In this document: piece by piece, positions 50,701 to 56,939 of the stretch
Layout: each line of letters begins with the position of its first letter
Position numbering within the stretch: the first letter of the stretch is position 1
Source: Alviniconcha marisindica
Taxonomy: Eukaryota > Mollusca > Gastropoda > Provannidae
Reading direction: 5' to 3'
Assembly: GCA_018857735.1 (NCBI GenBank)
Contig: JABMCL010003129.1
Span: 1 to 64,000 of the forward strand
DNA: 64,000 bases
Program-made: the position numbers and the translations under genes
Notes under the pieces: model-generated
Seen by the model: the letters and a program-made list of their open reading frames with translations, nothing else
What the model was told of the DNA's origin: nothing
The model's database searches: none

Positions 50701-53239
50701 GCTGAAGTGGAACGTGCGATACTTCCGCAAGGGGCTGCATGAAAAAGGCTTCATCGTCTATGGCAACAAGGACTCGCCTGTGGTGCCCGTCCTCATTTAC
50801 ATGCCTTCCAAAATTGCGTATGTGTCTCCTGTAATGATCATTATCATAGTAATGACGTCTTCTAGGTGCTGTTTCTCCATTACAGCACATAGTCCACTAC
50901 ATGGAAACAAAAACAGGGAATCATACATTGTCATCAGTGGAATAAGGATGGGATTTTTATACGTCTTTGTCTTTACATGATGTCCATTTTTCTTGGATGT
51001 GCCTGTTAGATTTTGCTGTGATGTTCTGGTTTATTCTCTTTAATGTTCAGCACATTATGCACTCATTTCTTGTATGTGTTCATGAGAGAGCTGTGCGTTC
51101 TGTTTTTCTCTGGGGTTGGGGACTGATTGGGATCTGATGTAGAGTTGTTTCTTTCAGTTGGTCAAATGAGGATTCTTTTCTCTCTATTGGGGGTGGGGGG
51201 GTGGCTTCATGTTTCTCTCATTCAGTCTAATGTCACCTCATTTTTCTGCTCTTTTTTTTCTGCTTTTTTTCCATTCAATCTAATCATCTAATTTTTCTTG
51301 TATTATTTCTCTCATTTAATCTTGTGTCACATTTTCCCCCTTGTTTCTGTCGTTCAGTCTATCACCTCTTTTCTTGTTTCTCTTGTTAAATCTTTTGCCA
51401 CCTCATTTTTCTCACAGGTTGTTCAGTCGGGAGTGTTTGAAGCGAGGTCTGGGCTCAGTGGTTGTTGGCTTTCCTGCCACGCCCATCATCGAGGCAAGGG
51501 CTCGATTTTGTCTGTCCGCCTCACACACCAAGGAAATGCTGGACAGGGTAGGATATGTGTGTGTGTGCATGTATTCAAGTGTGTGTATGTGTTCATGTGT
51601 GTGTATGTGTGCTTGTGTTCAAGTGTGTGCATGTGTTCAAGTGTGTGTATATGTTCAAGTGTGTGTATGTGTCCAAGTGTGTGTGTGTGTGTGTGCATGT
51701 GTGTCCAAGTGTGTGTATGTGTGTGTGTGTGGGGTGGGTGGGTGGGGTGCTTTTGAGTGTGTATGTGTGCATGTGTGTGTGTTTGCTTACCATGTGTGGG
51801 TGTGTGCATGCATGCGTGCTTGTGTGGGTGCATTTGAGTGTGTGTATGTGTGTGTGTGTGTTTGCTTACCAAGTGTGTGTGTGTATGTGTGTGTGTGCGT
51901 GTACATGTGTGTGTGTTTGCCTACTCTCTGTGTGGTGTGTTTACTTAAGTGTGTGTGTATGTGTTAGCATGTGATGTGTACACATTGTCATTGATGGTGA
52001 TGTCACTGAGCGTAGTGTCAGTGATGGTGATGTCACTGAGTGTAGTGTCATTAATGGTGATGTCACTGAGTGTAGTGTCATTGATGGTGATGTCACTGAG
52101 CGTAGTGTCAGTGATGATGATGTCACTGAGTGTAGTGTCATTGATGGTGATGTCACTGAGCGTAGTGTCAGTGATGATGATGTCACTGAGTGTAGTGTCA
52201 TTGATGGTGATGTCACTGAGTGTAGTGTCATGGATGGTGATGTCACTGAGTGTAGTGTCATTGATGGTGATGTCACTGAGGGTAGTGTCAGTGATGGTGA
52301 TGTTGGTGAGCGTGGTGTCAGTGATGGTGATGTCACTGAGGGTAGTGTCAGTGATGGTGATGTCACTGAGGGTAGTGTCAATGATGGTGATGTTGGTGAG
52401 CGTGGTGTCAGTGATGGTGATGTCACTGAGCGCAGTGTCAGTGATGGTGATGTTGTGCATGGGGTCACTGATGTTGATGTTACTGATGTTACTCTGATGT
52501 TGATGTTACTGAGTGTGGTGCCATTGATGGTGATGTCACTGGGCGGGATGATGTGTGACAGGCTCTGGCTATCATTGACGAGGTTGGGGAGTTGCTGCAA
52601 ATCAAGTACTCCAGGCAGCCAGTGCCGCAGTGGACAAAAGAAGAAATACCACCTTTGGAGGTAAGGCTGCAGCTTTCACTTCCCCAGGATACTCGCAACC
52701 AAGAGAGAGAGAGAGAGAGAGAGAAGAAAAAAAATCTGTGCTTGGCTTTAGCTACACCCCCCTAACAAAGTGAGTATGTGTGGGGAGGTGGGGTGGGGTT
52801 GATGTATGCTGGAATCTCCAAGTCTGTCTGTCCGGCTTTGTCCAGACAATATTGTCTGCACTGCTCAGCCTTCTGTAATCAAACTTGGTACGGTGGTGCA
52901 TCATCGTAGGCCGGAGTGTCATGCTGGTTAGACCGCTGGTTAGACTGCTGACTGAACTGCTGGATAGACTGCTGACTGAACTGCTGGTTAGACTGGTGAC
53001 TGAACTGTTGGTTAAACTGCTGACTGAACTGCTGGTTAGACTGCTGACTGAACTGCTGGTTAGACTGCTGACTGAACTGCTGGTTAGACTGCTGACTGAA
53101 CTGCTGGTTAGACTGCTGACTGAACTGCTGGTTAGACTGCTGGTTGGACTGACATATCAAGGTGATCAGTCAGTCTTTGTGCTGTGGATTTATGTGGAGG
53201 AAGTTGCTAACCTCTGGCTGTTTGTGTTTGTTGCAGTGA
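12991..53239 (+). CDS. SPTLC2: Serine palmitoyltransferase large subunit (SPTLC2/LCB2), whole gene, 13 exon positions
   Basis: Catalytic subunit of serine palmitoyltransferase, which condenses L-serine with palmitoyl-CoA to 3-ketodihydrosphingosine, the first step of sphingolipid synthesis. In animals it works at the ER membrane as a heterodimer with SPTLC1, with small activating subunits and ORMDL regulators (family knowledge). The joined exons give 551 codons plus TGA, against 562 residues in human. Seen in order: an Asn/Gly-rich N-terminus (1-47), a membrane helix (about 67-83), a linker segment encoded by alternative exon 3a or 3b (106-157), then the alpha-oxoamine synthase fold with GSYNYLGF (169-176), SDELNHAS (253-260), YLDEAHSVG (337-345, with D339 and H342), TFTKSFG with the PLP lysine K374, and [18 protein letters not shown] in exon 11. 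Every intron is GT-AG and every phase matches. SPTLC2 is chosen over SPTLC1 because the PLP lysine is present; invertebrates usually have a single SPTLC2/3-type gene. The start is the first ATG of the frame; a second in-frame ATG is at residue 11. Confidence 0.95.
13132..18895 (+). other. SPTLC2 intron 1
   Basis: A 5.8-kb GT-AG intron. It holds two copies of a roughly 120-bp direct repeat at about 15420-15670 (sharing GGGTTGAGCAAAGCAGCAGC and GACTACCCCAGAGTGA), an AT microsatellite at 15966-16015, a C-run at 16648-16680, LINE-tail-like ATAATAATAATGTACATTTA near 14760, and the repeats before exon 2. I see no other gene. Confidence 0.8.
18660..18885. repeat. Three copies of a roughly 75-bp repeat before exon 2
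   Basis: Each copy has GGAGTGC(A/G)GTGTGTTAAA and TGATGTA(G/A)A(T/G)TGATCACTT(G/A)CCAT. The last copy ends within 20 bp of the exon 2 acceptor. Confidence 0.8.
18896..19069 (+). CDS. SPTLC2: SPTLC2 exon 2 (residues 48-105, membrane helix)
   Basis: It encodes [19 protein letters not shown] and onward. The FEETP motif followed by a hydrophobic helix (about residues 67-83) and a basic cluster (VRDFMRRYG) matches the family's N-terminal ER membrane anchor. Acceptor is TTATCAG|GGAGG and donor GAG|GTGGGT, with phase 0 at both ends. Three copies of a roughly 75-bp repeat lie just upstream. Confidence 0.92.
19070..25357 (+). other. SPTLC2 intron 2
   Basis: A 6.3-kb GT-AG intron, AT-rich and mostly without recognisable features. 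It contains (TA)n at 22980-23046, G-runs at 21994-22010 and 23328-23346, a TG/TA microsatellite at 24795-24850, and a dispersed-repeat-like piece near 21545-21600 (GCAGCCTGGTTGACTGAGCG then an ACTT repeat). Confidence 0.8.
25358..25512 (+). CDS. SPTLC2: SPTLC2 exon 3a, mutually exclusive alternative (residues 106-157)
   Basis: Starts [20 protein letters not shown] and covers the segment between the membrane helix and the catalytic core. Length is 155 nt, starting in phase 0 and leaving two bases (GA|GTATGT). The acceptor has a strong pyrimidine tract (a T run, then CTCTCTCTCTCCAG). It has an exact-length, same-phase counterpart 1,441 nt downstream (exon 3b). Compared with 3b, it keeps a more family-like beginning (YVPLFQ, RRIRD) but departs later: [10 protein letters not shown] where the family and 3b have NRPI...PG, and VSDDYGW where most members have SHDYNW. 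The strong splice sites suggest it is the default choice; this is inference. Confidence 0.92.
25513..26953 (+). other. Intron between alternative exons 3a and 3b
   Basis: 1,441 nt, far too long for steric exclusion between donor and branch point. Four GCATG motifs lie in its first 345 nt (25533, 25569, 25674, 25852), two of them as TGCATG, and a fifth is at 26594. A loose repeat of CATCATTAACA(C/G) words lies at 25990-26340. Confidence 0.85.
25533..25856 (+). promoter_or_regulatory. GCATG cluster downstream of exon 3a (putative RBFOX-type splicing enhancer)
   Basis: GCATG at 25533-25537, 25569-25573, 25674-25678 (within TGCATG) and 25852-25856 (within TGCATG). Rbfox proteins bind (U)GCAUG, and sites downstream of an exon usually promote its inclusion (established knowledge). 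About 0.3 copies would be expected by chance in this length. I saw none in the roughly 340 nt after exon 3b. Confidence 0.45.
26954..27108 (+). CDS. SPTLC2: SPTLC2 exon 3b, mutually exclusive alternative (residues 106-157)
   Basis: Starts [20 protein letters not shown] and aligns residue for residue with exon 3a without gaps: 51 full codons plus GA, 32 of 51 identical. Its second half is nearer the animal consensus ([19 protein letters not shown]), while its first residues (LSHLLV) diverge. Acceptor CCCACAG follows a less uniform pyrimidine tract, and donor GA|GTATGA is weaker than that of 3a. The frame is intact, with no stop or indel, so selection appears to have kept it as a coding exon rather than a dead duplicate. 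Confidence 0.9.
28910..29135. repeat. 53-55-bp tandem array
   Basis: Four copies of a unit with GTACATCATTACTTGCTCCG, AAGGAAAAGGATACGGAAAG and TGTGAAGATGCAGTG. Confidence 0.85.
29440..29970. repeat. 35-bp tandem array
   Basis: About 15 copies of AGGAGAGGGGAGAACTGCAT plus TATTACCTGATGTGA, some shortened. Confidence 0.93.
29985..30235 (-). mobile_element. Degenerate non-LTR retrotransposon (reverse transcriptase C-terminal region)
   Basis: On the minus strand it reads as a frameshifted [20 protein letters not shown]...NNAACL, then [19 protein letters not shown] and LHWLPV are hallmarks of the C-terminal part of L2/CR1/Jockey-type LINE ORF2. Stops and frameshifts show it is dead. Confidence 0.75.
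30868..31445. repeat. 61-bp tandem array
   Basis: About nine copies of GCGAGTGAGAACAATTACTA, GTGGTTGATAGCCCATTGAA, ACAATCACTAGTTAGACCAT, T. Confidence 0.9.
31446..32110. repeat. About 80-bp array related to the 61-bp array
   Basis: Units carry TGTGAGAACAGTTGCCAGTG, GTTGATTGGTCATTGAGACT and GACCATGTTTGGT. They share the GTGAGAACA and GGTTGAT core with the preceding array, so the two have a common origin with a unit-length change. Confidence 0.8.
32475..33810. repeat. 24-bp tandem array
   Basis: More than 40 diverged copies of GTGTCCTTGTTGTCAACTTG CTAA. The divergence suggests an old array. Its 24-nt period gives short Leu/Val-rich open frames. Confidence 0.9.
33955..34790. repeat. 45-bp tandem array
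   Basis: About 16 copies of AACTGGCAGTTTGCTTAATG, AGCGCTTGTCAGGTAACATG, TCTCC, flanked by shorter variants. The 45-nt period keeps a 243-codon frame open at 34040-34771, which I attribute to the repeat. Confidence 0.93.
35262..35455. repeat. 46-bp tandem array
   Basis: Four copies of GTAAGTTGTATATCTTGGAG, AGGTGATTTGGCAGATTGAC, TGCCTT. A C-run lies just upstream (35207-35220). Confidence 0.92.
35707..35772. repeat. (CA)n microsatellite
   Basis: Nearly pure (CA)n. Confidence 0.95.
37050..38150. repeat. 55/58-bp tandem array
   Basis: About 19 copies of GCATGTTTTGTGTGGTGCAG, TCTGTGAGCAGAGGAGTGCC, AAACTGACAGCAGCT. Two length classes (ending ACAGCAGCT or ACACAGCTAAGCT) are interspersed. A GAACTCTG variant replaces GCAGTCTG in some units. 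Confidence 0.94.
38285..38575. repeat. 29-bp tandem array
   Basis: About ten copies of GCAGAATGAACAGTGAAAAC ACTGGTGGT with internal variants (TTCAT for GGTGG). Confidence 0.9.
39548..40100. repeat. Two short arrays (about 31-bp and 29-bp)
   Basis: 39548-39640: three copies of GATAATACTCTATTGACCTT TACCACCTG. 39988-40100: four copies of CACTTTGACCTCTGCCTACC ATTTTCAGT. The DNA between them is unremarkable. Confidence 0.85.
40388..40548. repeat. 26-bp tandem array
   Basis: About six copies of CTTGCTACAAGCTACACTAC ACCATG, one truncated. Confidence 0.92.
40930..41400. repeat. About 30-bp TG-rich array
   Basis: Diverged copies of GTTTGTTTGACTTGTGTGTG CTGTGGTTTTGT. Confidence 0.85.
41765..43012. 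repeat. TG-rich minisatellite (about 70-bp higher-order unit) ending at exon 4
   Basis: Diverged copies of GTTGCATTACGTGTGTTGCA, ATGTTGGTGTTGCTGTGTGA, TGTTGCTGATGTTAGGGTGT, GATGGCATGTTG. The final copy (GATGGCGTGTGGGTGTGCAG) supplies the exon 4 acceptor itself. Confidence 0.85.
43016..43161 (+). CDS. SPTLC2: SPTLC2 exon 4 (residues 157-206)
   Basis: Encodes [19 protein letters not shown], the start of the alpha-oxoamine synthase fold, and runs to ASRQEL before a glycine split by the next intron. Its single first base completes a codon begun by either exon 3a or 3b. The donor is CTGG|GTCAGT. The acceptor GTGTGCAG has no clear pyrimidine tract: the upstream sequence is a TG-rich minisatellite reaching the exon edge. 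It follows an intron of about 16 kb. Confidence 0.94.
43172..44292. repeat. Intron 4 array: 31-bp units changing to 26-bp units
   Basis: 43172-43560 has about 12 copies of GCACAGTGTGCAGACACCAC TTCACCTCACT. 43560-44292 has about 28 copies of GCATGCACCTACCTCTTCAC CTCACT. The units share TTCACCTCACTGCA, so one gave rise to the other. The array begins about 10 bp after the exon 4 donor. Open frames of 429-493 codons across it are repeat artefacts. Confidence 0.93.
44293..44719 (+). other. Remainder of SPTLC2 intron 4
   Basis: Unique-looking sequence with a short TTGCTGACATTGGG-type piece (44530-44590) resembling the TG-rich array of intron 3. Ends in TTGTTGCAG at exon 5. Confidence 0.7.
44720..44844 (+). 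CDS. SPTLC2: SPTLC2 exon 5 (residues 206-247)
   Basis: Encodes [20 protein letters not shown], then [15 protein letters not shown]; the GFATNSMN block is a family hallmark. Acceptor TTGTTGCAG and donor AGCAAG|GTAGGC, ending in phase 0. The last bases of this exon, its donor and the first intron bases are repeated through intron 5, so further in-frame donors exist 75 and 150 nt downstream. Confidence 0.94.
44829..45560. repeat. Intron 5 minisatellite containing copies of the exon 5 donor
   Basis: Units combine CCCTTGTCAGCAAGGTAGGC (14 exonic bases, then the donor) with TGTCATTACATAACAACACA and GGGCAGGCTG. About ten copies of the CCCTTGTCAG(C/T)AAGGTAGGC junction occur in intron 5 (such as 44906-44925 and 44981-45000). 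The first two lie 75 and 150 nt after the real donor, in frame. Confidence 0.9.
45640..45733 (+). CDS. SPTLC2: SPTLC2 exon 6 (residues 248-279)
   Basis: Encodes [20 protein letters not shown], then [11 protein letters not shown]. The SDELNHAS motif contributes PLP and substrate contacts in this family. Acceptor CTGTTTCAG is good; donor AACA|GTAAGT is close to consensus. Confidence 0.95.
45734..46110 (+). repeat. SPTLC2 intron 6, with degenerate repeats of the exon 7 acceptor
   Basis: From about 45990 the intron repeats GATGTGTGGCAG...ACATGA. One copy, GTGTGGCAG|ACATGA (46051-46065), is identical to the true junction (46102-46116) over 15 nt and lies 51 nt upstream of it. Using it would read into TGA within three codons. 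Confidence 0.75.
46111..46216 (+). CDS. SPTLC2: SPTLC2 exon 7 (residues 279-314)
   Basis: Encodes [15 protein letters not shown], then [19 protein letters not shown]; the RPWKKIL.VEG block is typical. The acceptor TGTGTGGCAG|ACATGA lies in a TG-rich degenerate repeat, with another exact GTGTGGCAG|ACATGA 51 nt upstream. Donor TTCAG|GTGAGT is strong and is followed almost at once by a 74-bp tandem array. Confidence 0.94.
46218..46595. repeat. 74-bp tandem array at the start of intron 7
   Basis: Five nearly identical copies of GGTCTGCTGGATTTGTAAGT, GCAGGTTGGCCATGGTGCAG, CGTGGTGGAGAAGATGAAAA, AGGTGAACAGACAT. Every unit has GTAAGT followed at once by GCAG. Confidence 0.94.
46612..47180. repeat. 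31-bp tandem array in intron 7
   Basis: About 18 copies of GGCTGCATGGGCTGGGAAGT CTGACCTTTCT, with a CTCCCTT variant block at the right end. The minus strand is open over 502 codons because of the repeat. Confidence 0.93.
47490..48045. repeat. About 45-60-bp tandem array in intron 7, before exon 8
   Basis: Roughly ten copies of GCTGATTGCTGTGGACATGT ATTAGTGTATAAAGACT with or without an extra ATAAAGAC. The last copy ends about 30 bp before exon 8. Confidence 0.88.
48077..48296 (+). CDS. SPTLC2: SPTLC2 exon 8 (residues 314-387, PLP lysine)
   Basis: The largest exon and catalytic centre. It encodes [39 protein letters not shown] (D339 for the pyridine nitrogen and H342 stacking on the cofactor, by family knowledge) and [20 protein letters not shown]. 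The Schiff-base lysine K374 is the AAG at 48255-48257. Acceptor CTGTGTGCAG is only weakly pyrimidine-rich; donor ATG|GTCAGT ends in phase 0. Confidence 0.96.
48297..48870 (+). other. SPTLC2 intron 8
   Basis: The only intron between exons 4 and 10 without an obvious tandem array. GT-AG, ends TTGCTTGCAG. Confidence 0.85.
48871..48997 (+). CDS. SPTLC2: SPTLC2 exon 9 (residues 388-430)
   Basis: Encodes [36 protein letters not shown] and ISSPEE before a split glycine. HSHSA/NSHSA followed by a small-residue stretch is a family feature. Donor GAGGAAG|GTCAGT. The last 13 exon bases and this donor are the seed of the 52-bp tandem array filling the start of intron 9. Confidence 0.94.
48985..49885. 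repeat. Intron 9 52-bp minisatellite containing copies of the exon 9 donor
   Basis: The real exon 9 end (GCAGTCCTGAGGAAG|GTCAG) is followed by about 17 further copies of a 52-bp unit: GTCCTGAGGAAGGTCAGTCA, GTGTGTACACACCATTGTCA, TAGGACACTGCA. Nearly every copy keeps GAGGAAG|GTCAGT intact. The second donor is at 49050. Confidence 0.95.
49888..50660 (+). mobile_element. LINE remnant (3' end of reverse transcriptase ORF) in intron 9
   Basis: 49888-49990 resembles the [12 protein letters not shown] stretch of LINE reverse transcriptases. The open part at 49996-50208 reads [20 protein letters not shown] and onward through [20 protein letters not shown] and [10 protein letters not shown], diagnostic of L2/CR1-type ORF2 C-termini. 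50215-50390 continues out of frame to a [13 protein letters not shown] end. A TG microsatellite (50405-50520) and TTGCGCTGTAGAAGTGCTGT tail follow. It is truncated and frameshifted, so inactive. Confidence 0.85.
50682..50817 (+). CDS. SPTLC2: SPTLC2 exon 10 (residues 430-475)
   Basis: Encodes [20 protein letters not shown], then [20 protein letters not shown] and PSKIA; the GNxDSPVVP motif is highly characteristic of SPTLC2. Acceptor TTTGTAACAG and donor ATTGC|GTATGT, the intron splitting an alanine codon. It lies just after a LINE remnant in intron 9. Confidence 0.95.
50818..51417 (+). other. SPTLC2 intron 10
   Basis: A 600-nt intron, increasingly T/C-rich from about 51230 (repeated CATTTAATCT and TTTCT words), giving a strong pyrimidine tract before exon 11. 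No array. Confidence 0.85.
51418..51547 (+). CDS. SPTLC2: SPTLC2 exon 11 (residues 475-518)
   Basis: Encodes [20 protein letters not shown], then [20 protein letters not shown] and LDR. The VVVGFPATP...[10 protein letters not shown] block is among the most conserved in the family. The acceptor (TTTTTCTCACAG) is strong, after a T/C-rich intron; donor AGG|GTAGGA ends in phase 0. Confidence 0.95.
51550..51965. repeat. TG-rich repeat at the start of intron 11
   Basis: (TG)n with repeated GTTCAAGTGTGTG(C/T)ATGT words. It begins within a few bases of the exon 11 donor. Confidence 0.9.
51975..52500. repeat. 30-bp tandem array before exon 12
   Basis: About 16 copies of GTGATGGTGATGTCACTGAG CGTAGTGTCA. 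Its 30-nt period opens frames on both strands. It ends about 60 bp before exon 12. Confidence 0.94.
52562..52660 (+). CDS. SPTLC2: SPTLC2 exon 12 (residues 519-551)
   Basis: Encodes [20 protein letters not shown], then [27 protein letters not shown] is the conserved C-terminal helix; the rest is a variable tail. Acceptor GATGTGTGACAG is weak and lies against a 30-bp repeat array. Donor GAG|GTAAGG is strong and in phase 0. If this donor were not used, the frame would read into the intron for about 33 more codons (VRLQLSLPQ...) before a TAA. Confidence 0.92.
52661..53236 (+). repeat. SPTLC2 intron 12, with a 24-bp tandem array at 52915-53150
   Basis: The intron starts with a GA microsatellite (52703-52725). 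The array has about ten copies of GACTGCTGACTGAACTGCTG GTTA. The frame running through the array into 53283 is not in phase with exon 12. Confidence 0.88.
53237..53239 (+). CDS. SPTLC2: SPTLC2 exon 13, stop codon only, then 3' UTR
   Basis: The acceptor TTTGTTGCAG at 53227-53236 has a good T-rich tract. In phase 0, the first codon of the last exon is TGA, so the protein ends at the exon 12/13 junction. A stop at the start of the terminal exon is compatible with escape from nonsense-mediated decay. The other frames of this exon would need a different phase from exon 12 and are not supported. Confidence 0.6.
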   Translation, partial: 

Positions 53240-56200
53240 TGCGGGACAAGACGATGACGGAGCGAGGGGAAGCGGGATGTTGATGACGTTCAGAGGGGGA
53301 GCTGAAGAGTTTTTTTCCCGTCTTTCACAAACGGTTCACTCATTTTGTTGCACGAGGAACAACCTGGCCATTGCGATGGCCACACTCAGCCTCATTCCCT
53401 TGTGTACTGCTTGACTTTGTGCCCAGAACTCCAGAAAACTATACACTGTGTCAAGACAGCTTATCAGCCTGAATTCCATTGAGTTTGTTGTTAGGTTCGT
53501 TTTCTTTCAGTCTGTCATCATAACTGGATTTTTACCTTGCTGTGCTGGTTAATTCATGTGGACTTTTCCTTTAAACTGTCAGAGATTGTTGCTTCTGTAG
53601 TCAGGTATATGACGTTGTCCGCAAGATGTTTGTGAACAGTTTGAACAGCAGCAGATGTGAACAGTCCTTTAAGTCAACCCACACAGTGGTGGTTAAACTT
53701 GGCTCTTTACTCCTCTTTTGTCGTGTGGAGTTCCTTTTTTTGTCAGTGATCTTGGCCGGGGCGTCCTTGTCAGTGTTTCACTTGCTACTGGTAATAATTT
53801 TTTGTTTTTAATGATCTATTTTAATTATTATGTTTTGTTTAGTGCTGAAGAGATCTGTTGTGTCTCCAGGTTATTTAGAGGTGTTTTTGTACAAGACAGT
53901 TGTGCATAATGACTCATTAAAAGAGGATGTCCACTCTGATTGTGTGGATCTGATTTTGAAAGGAAACGACGACCATGCTTTTGATACAGACTGTACTCTT
54001 TTTGGGGGCACCACGCAGCTGGAGAGTTGGAAAGTAAGTCGTTCCTTGTCATTGGGTATTCATGCGTTTGCCTTGTGGTGCAGTGTTATCGCTGGGTATT
54101 CATGTCTTTGATTGCCTTGTGCTGTTCATGTCTTTGACTGCCTTTTTGCTCAAATTTCAATGAGACCAGAAAAAGTCACATCCATGCCTTAAATCCAAGT
54201 TGCATCAGGCTTCTTCAGAACCTGAAGAATGATTGCTTTTGCTGACAGCACCATTAAGCACTTCTTGGTAGGAACAGCTGGAATCTACTGGCACTCTGGG
54301 TGTCATGGTAACACCCTAGTTGTGGACATTTTCCTCCATTGCCAGATAAACAGCAAAGTTGTAGAGCTTCAGGTTCCCAGTATGGGACCACTCATCCTGT
54401 TGGCCAGGGTCAAGGTCAGGATTGTGGGCCTGCTGTTGGGCTGGGGTGATGGTTTTGTTGTGAAAATGCTGTCAGGTTATGCACTCAATTAGATCTACAG
54501 CCTCTTCATTTGAAAACACTTTCAGGTTATGCACTCACTTAGATCTACAGCCTCTTCATTTGAAAACAGTCAGGTTATGCACTGACTTAGATCTACAGTT
54601 CTTCATTTTAATGCTTCATTGAGGGCACATGTGATGACATTAACCCTAGGATTACAAGAACCTTGTTCATATCACAGCAACCTAGCTGTTTAGCTTGATC
54701 TCGTTTTGGACCTTTGTAATCACAGAACAGAAAGGGCATAATTATGAGATGATAGTGTCTGGCTGTCTGCCCAAGTAAAAAACGTGGTCAAACTTTGGGT
54801 GAGGAACGTCTCTTTGAAAGGACTGGTGGTCACTGGGCCTATCCAGTGTTAAGGTCACATATGTCTAAAAGAAAGAAAAATATAAAATTTAGAGTTGCAG
54901 TGTTCTTGTCCACTTGAGTTTACACAATGTGTGATACAGTACAGTGACCACAGGGTCACATCCAGTTGAGTTTACACAATTTGTGATTCAGTACAGCAGT
55001 GTTGGAACAAATGTCAAAGTGGACATATTTTAGGGTTTTGTTTTGATTTTATTCACATGAGTTCAACTTTGTACTGTTGCGACATACATGGAGAGGGTGG
55101 TGCACAAGCGGTCAAGGGTGATAGCTGTGGCCAGCCAGGGCCAACACCGTGACTGGGGCCTGTTTCCTCTCCCACCTTGAATGGCCGCGACTTCAGTCCA
55201 GCTTTGTCCATCCATGCTCGTCCAGTGGCTGACGTCATCTCAGGATTATGGCAGCACTGGACGTCTCAGGCCGAAAGATGTGTTTTCTTTACAAGTCCTT
55301 GTCTGGTTTGCAGTGAGATTCAAACTTTGTAGGTCAGCGATTGATCATTTTACTTATTACTGAATAATAAACGGCATTTATTCAAAAGGCGTTTTGAATA
55401 CGAGTCAGCTAGGTGCTAGCTCTTCTCGTTTACCGTTACAAAGCGGGACAGTCTGCGGCAGACTGGCTGAAGCGAGAGAGAGAGAGAGAGAGTGTGTCAG
55501 GTCAGTCCGTCCCCGGGACAAAGGACGAAGGCCCTGTTTTTAAAGTGACCAGCTTGGAGGAAAGAGCTGGGCGGTCCACAGACCTGGGGGACCTCCCTGT
55601 GGGGACGCGCACAGCTGTCTTCGGCTGATGGTGGACCTTCGGGCCTCCTGTCCTGCCTCAGCTCTGCATTGTTTTCATCCAGCCTTTGCACGCTGGACCA
55701 CCGTGGACCTCAGAAACAACACTCACATTCACAATGAGTTGTAATCAGATGTCAAATCAAAGTAGCCTGCTTGAGCAGCATGCGTTTTCACCAGTTTGAT
55801 GCAGGAAGCATCTTGCGTGTCAAAAGTTCACCTCCTTCTGTGTGTTTTGTTAAGCTGATATACGTGTTAATGTTTTGCAGTTTGCTGTCATGAGACAGTG
55901 TGTATAATTATTGGAGAAATAATATTTGTTGTTTTAGACCACGAAGTATGCATGTGCTGCTGTGATTGAGGAGTGGTTACGGAGTGATGATTCTTGTGTT
56001 ATTCATGCTTTTAGGTGTGCTTTAATGGGAGCTGTCTCCAACATTGGCAGGACAAATTCGTGAAATGCCAGTTTATGTGACGACACAGTTCACTTACCTT
56101 TTTTTGTCATGCACATGGAAGTAGACTTTTTTTTTCTGTGGGTGGTTTGTCTGATGTTTTGTGTTTCTGTGATTGAGAATCCTTTGGGCAAGAGAGGCTG

Positions 56201-56935
56201 CAGCGTAGATCTGTGGCAATAGCAAAACAGAGTGATAATTACGCAGTGGAGCTCTTGTGCCACCATTTTACTGTGCTGCTGTCACCACTATGTAGGTATG
56301 TTGTCTTAGAGTACAGGCTCGCTTCACATAGCTGCACATCGGTACCTGTAACAACTGTATTCAAGTCAACATGTCACGTGACCACAATCCCACAACGGGG
56401 GTGGGGGGGGGGGGTTCCTTTTAGAGTCCATTGTTCTGTTTGTGAACCTTCAGTGTTTAATGTATGTTCATGTGCAAAAGAACAAAGTGTTGTTTGTTTG
56501 GGTAGGTAGGTGTGCAAAGGTGGTAATATGCAGTGGTGACAAAGATGAATTGATGAATGCAGTGCTGCCTTAATTGCGTTGTTTTTCCTCTGCACAAAAT
56601 GTTGAGTTTCTTTTGCATTGAATTTCCCCCCATCCTGTTGGTCGCTTTCTCCAGCTTTTCTCATTTGAAATGTTCATTTCGGTTTTGGTTTTACCCCTCC
56701 CCCTCCCCCCTCCTGCCCCCAACACGCGCACGTACATTAATTCACCTTTTAGGGATTAGCTGGATCACCATTTTGCGGTTCAGTCACATTTGAAAGGAAA
56801 TGCTTTGGTTGCAAGTGGAAAATGGACAAGTTCCTTCATAATATATATATTTATTTTTTTCTCTTTCCATTCTATCATTGATTCTTGAACTGAGGCTAAA
56901 GAAATCGAACATCTTGATGGCCAGTTCCGGACCAG
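53240..56935 (+). other. Presumed SPTLC2 3' UTR / downstream DNA
   Basis: No further SPTLC2 coding sequence. A candidate AATAAA is at 55366-55371. Short direct repeats (GGTTATGCACTCACTTAGAT C) occur at 54475-54600, and a GA microsatellite near 55475. No other gene is recognised; short frames here lack supported homology or splice context. Confidence 0.5.
55366..55371 (+). terminator. Candidate polyadenylation signal AATAAA
   Basis: Canonical hexamer about 2.1 kb after the predicted stop. Nothing else distinguishes it. Confidence 0.25.
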
Positions 56936-56939
56936 TTTA

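Noticed and set aside
52885..53283. Frame ending [15 protein letters not shown] as a possible SPTLC2 tail
   Set aside because: It would need phase 1 at the exon 12 end, but exon 12 ends in phase 0 with a strong donor. Most of the frame is the 24-bp array.
53830..54035. Possible extra exon (SLKEDVHSDC...GGTTQLESWK followed by GTAAGT)
   Set aside because: Looks non-repetitive and has a donor-like end, but there is no recognisable homology, no partner exon, and SPTLC2 is already complete.
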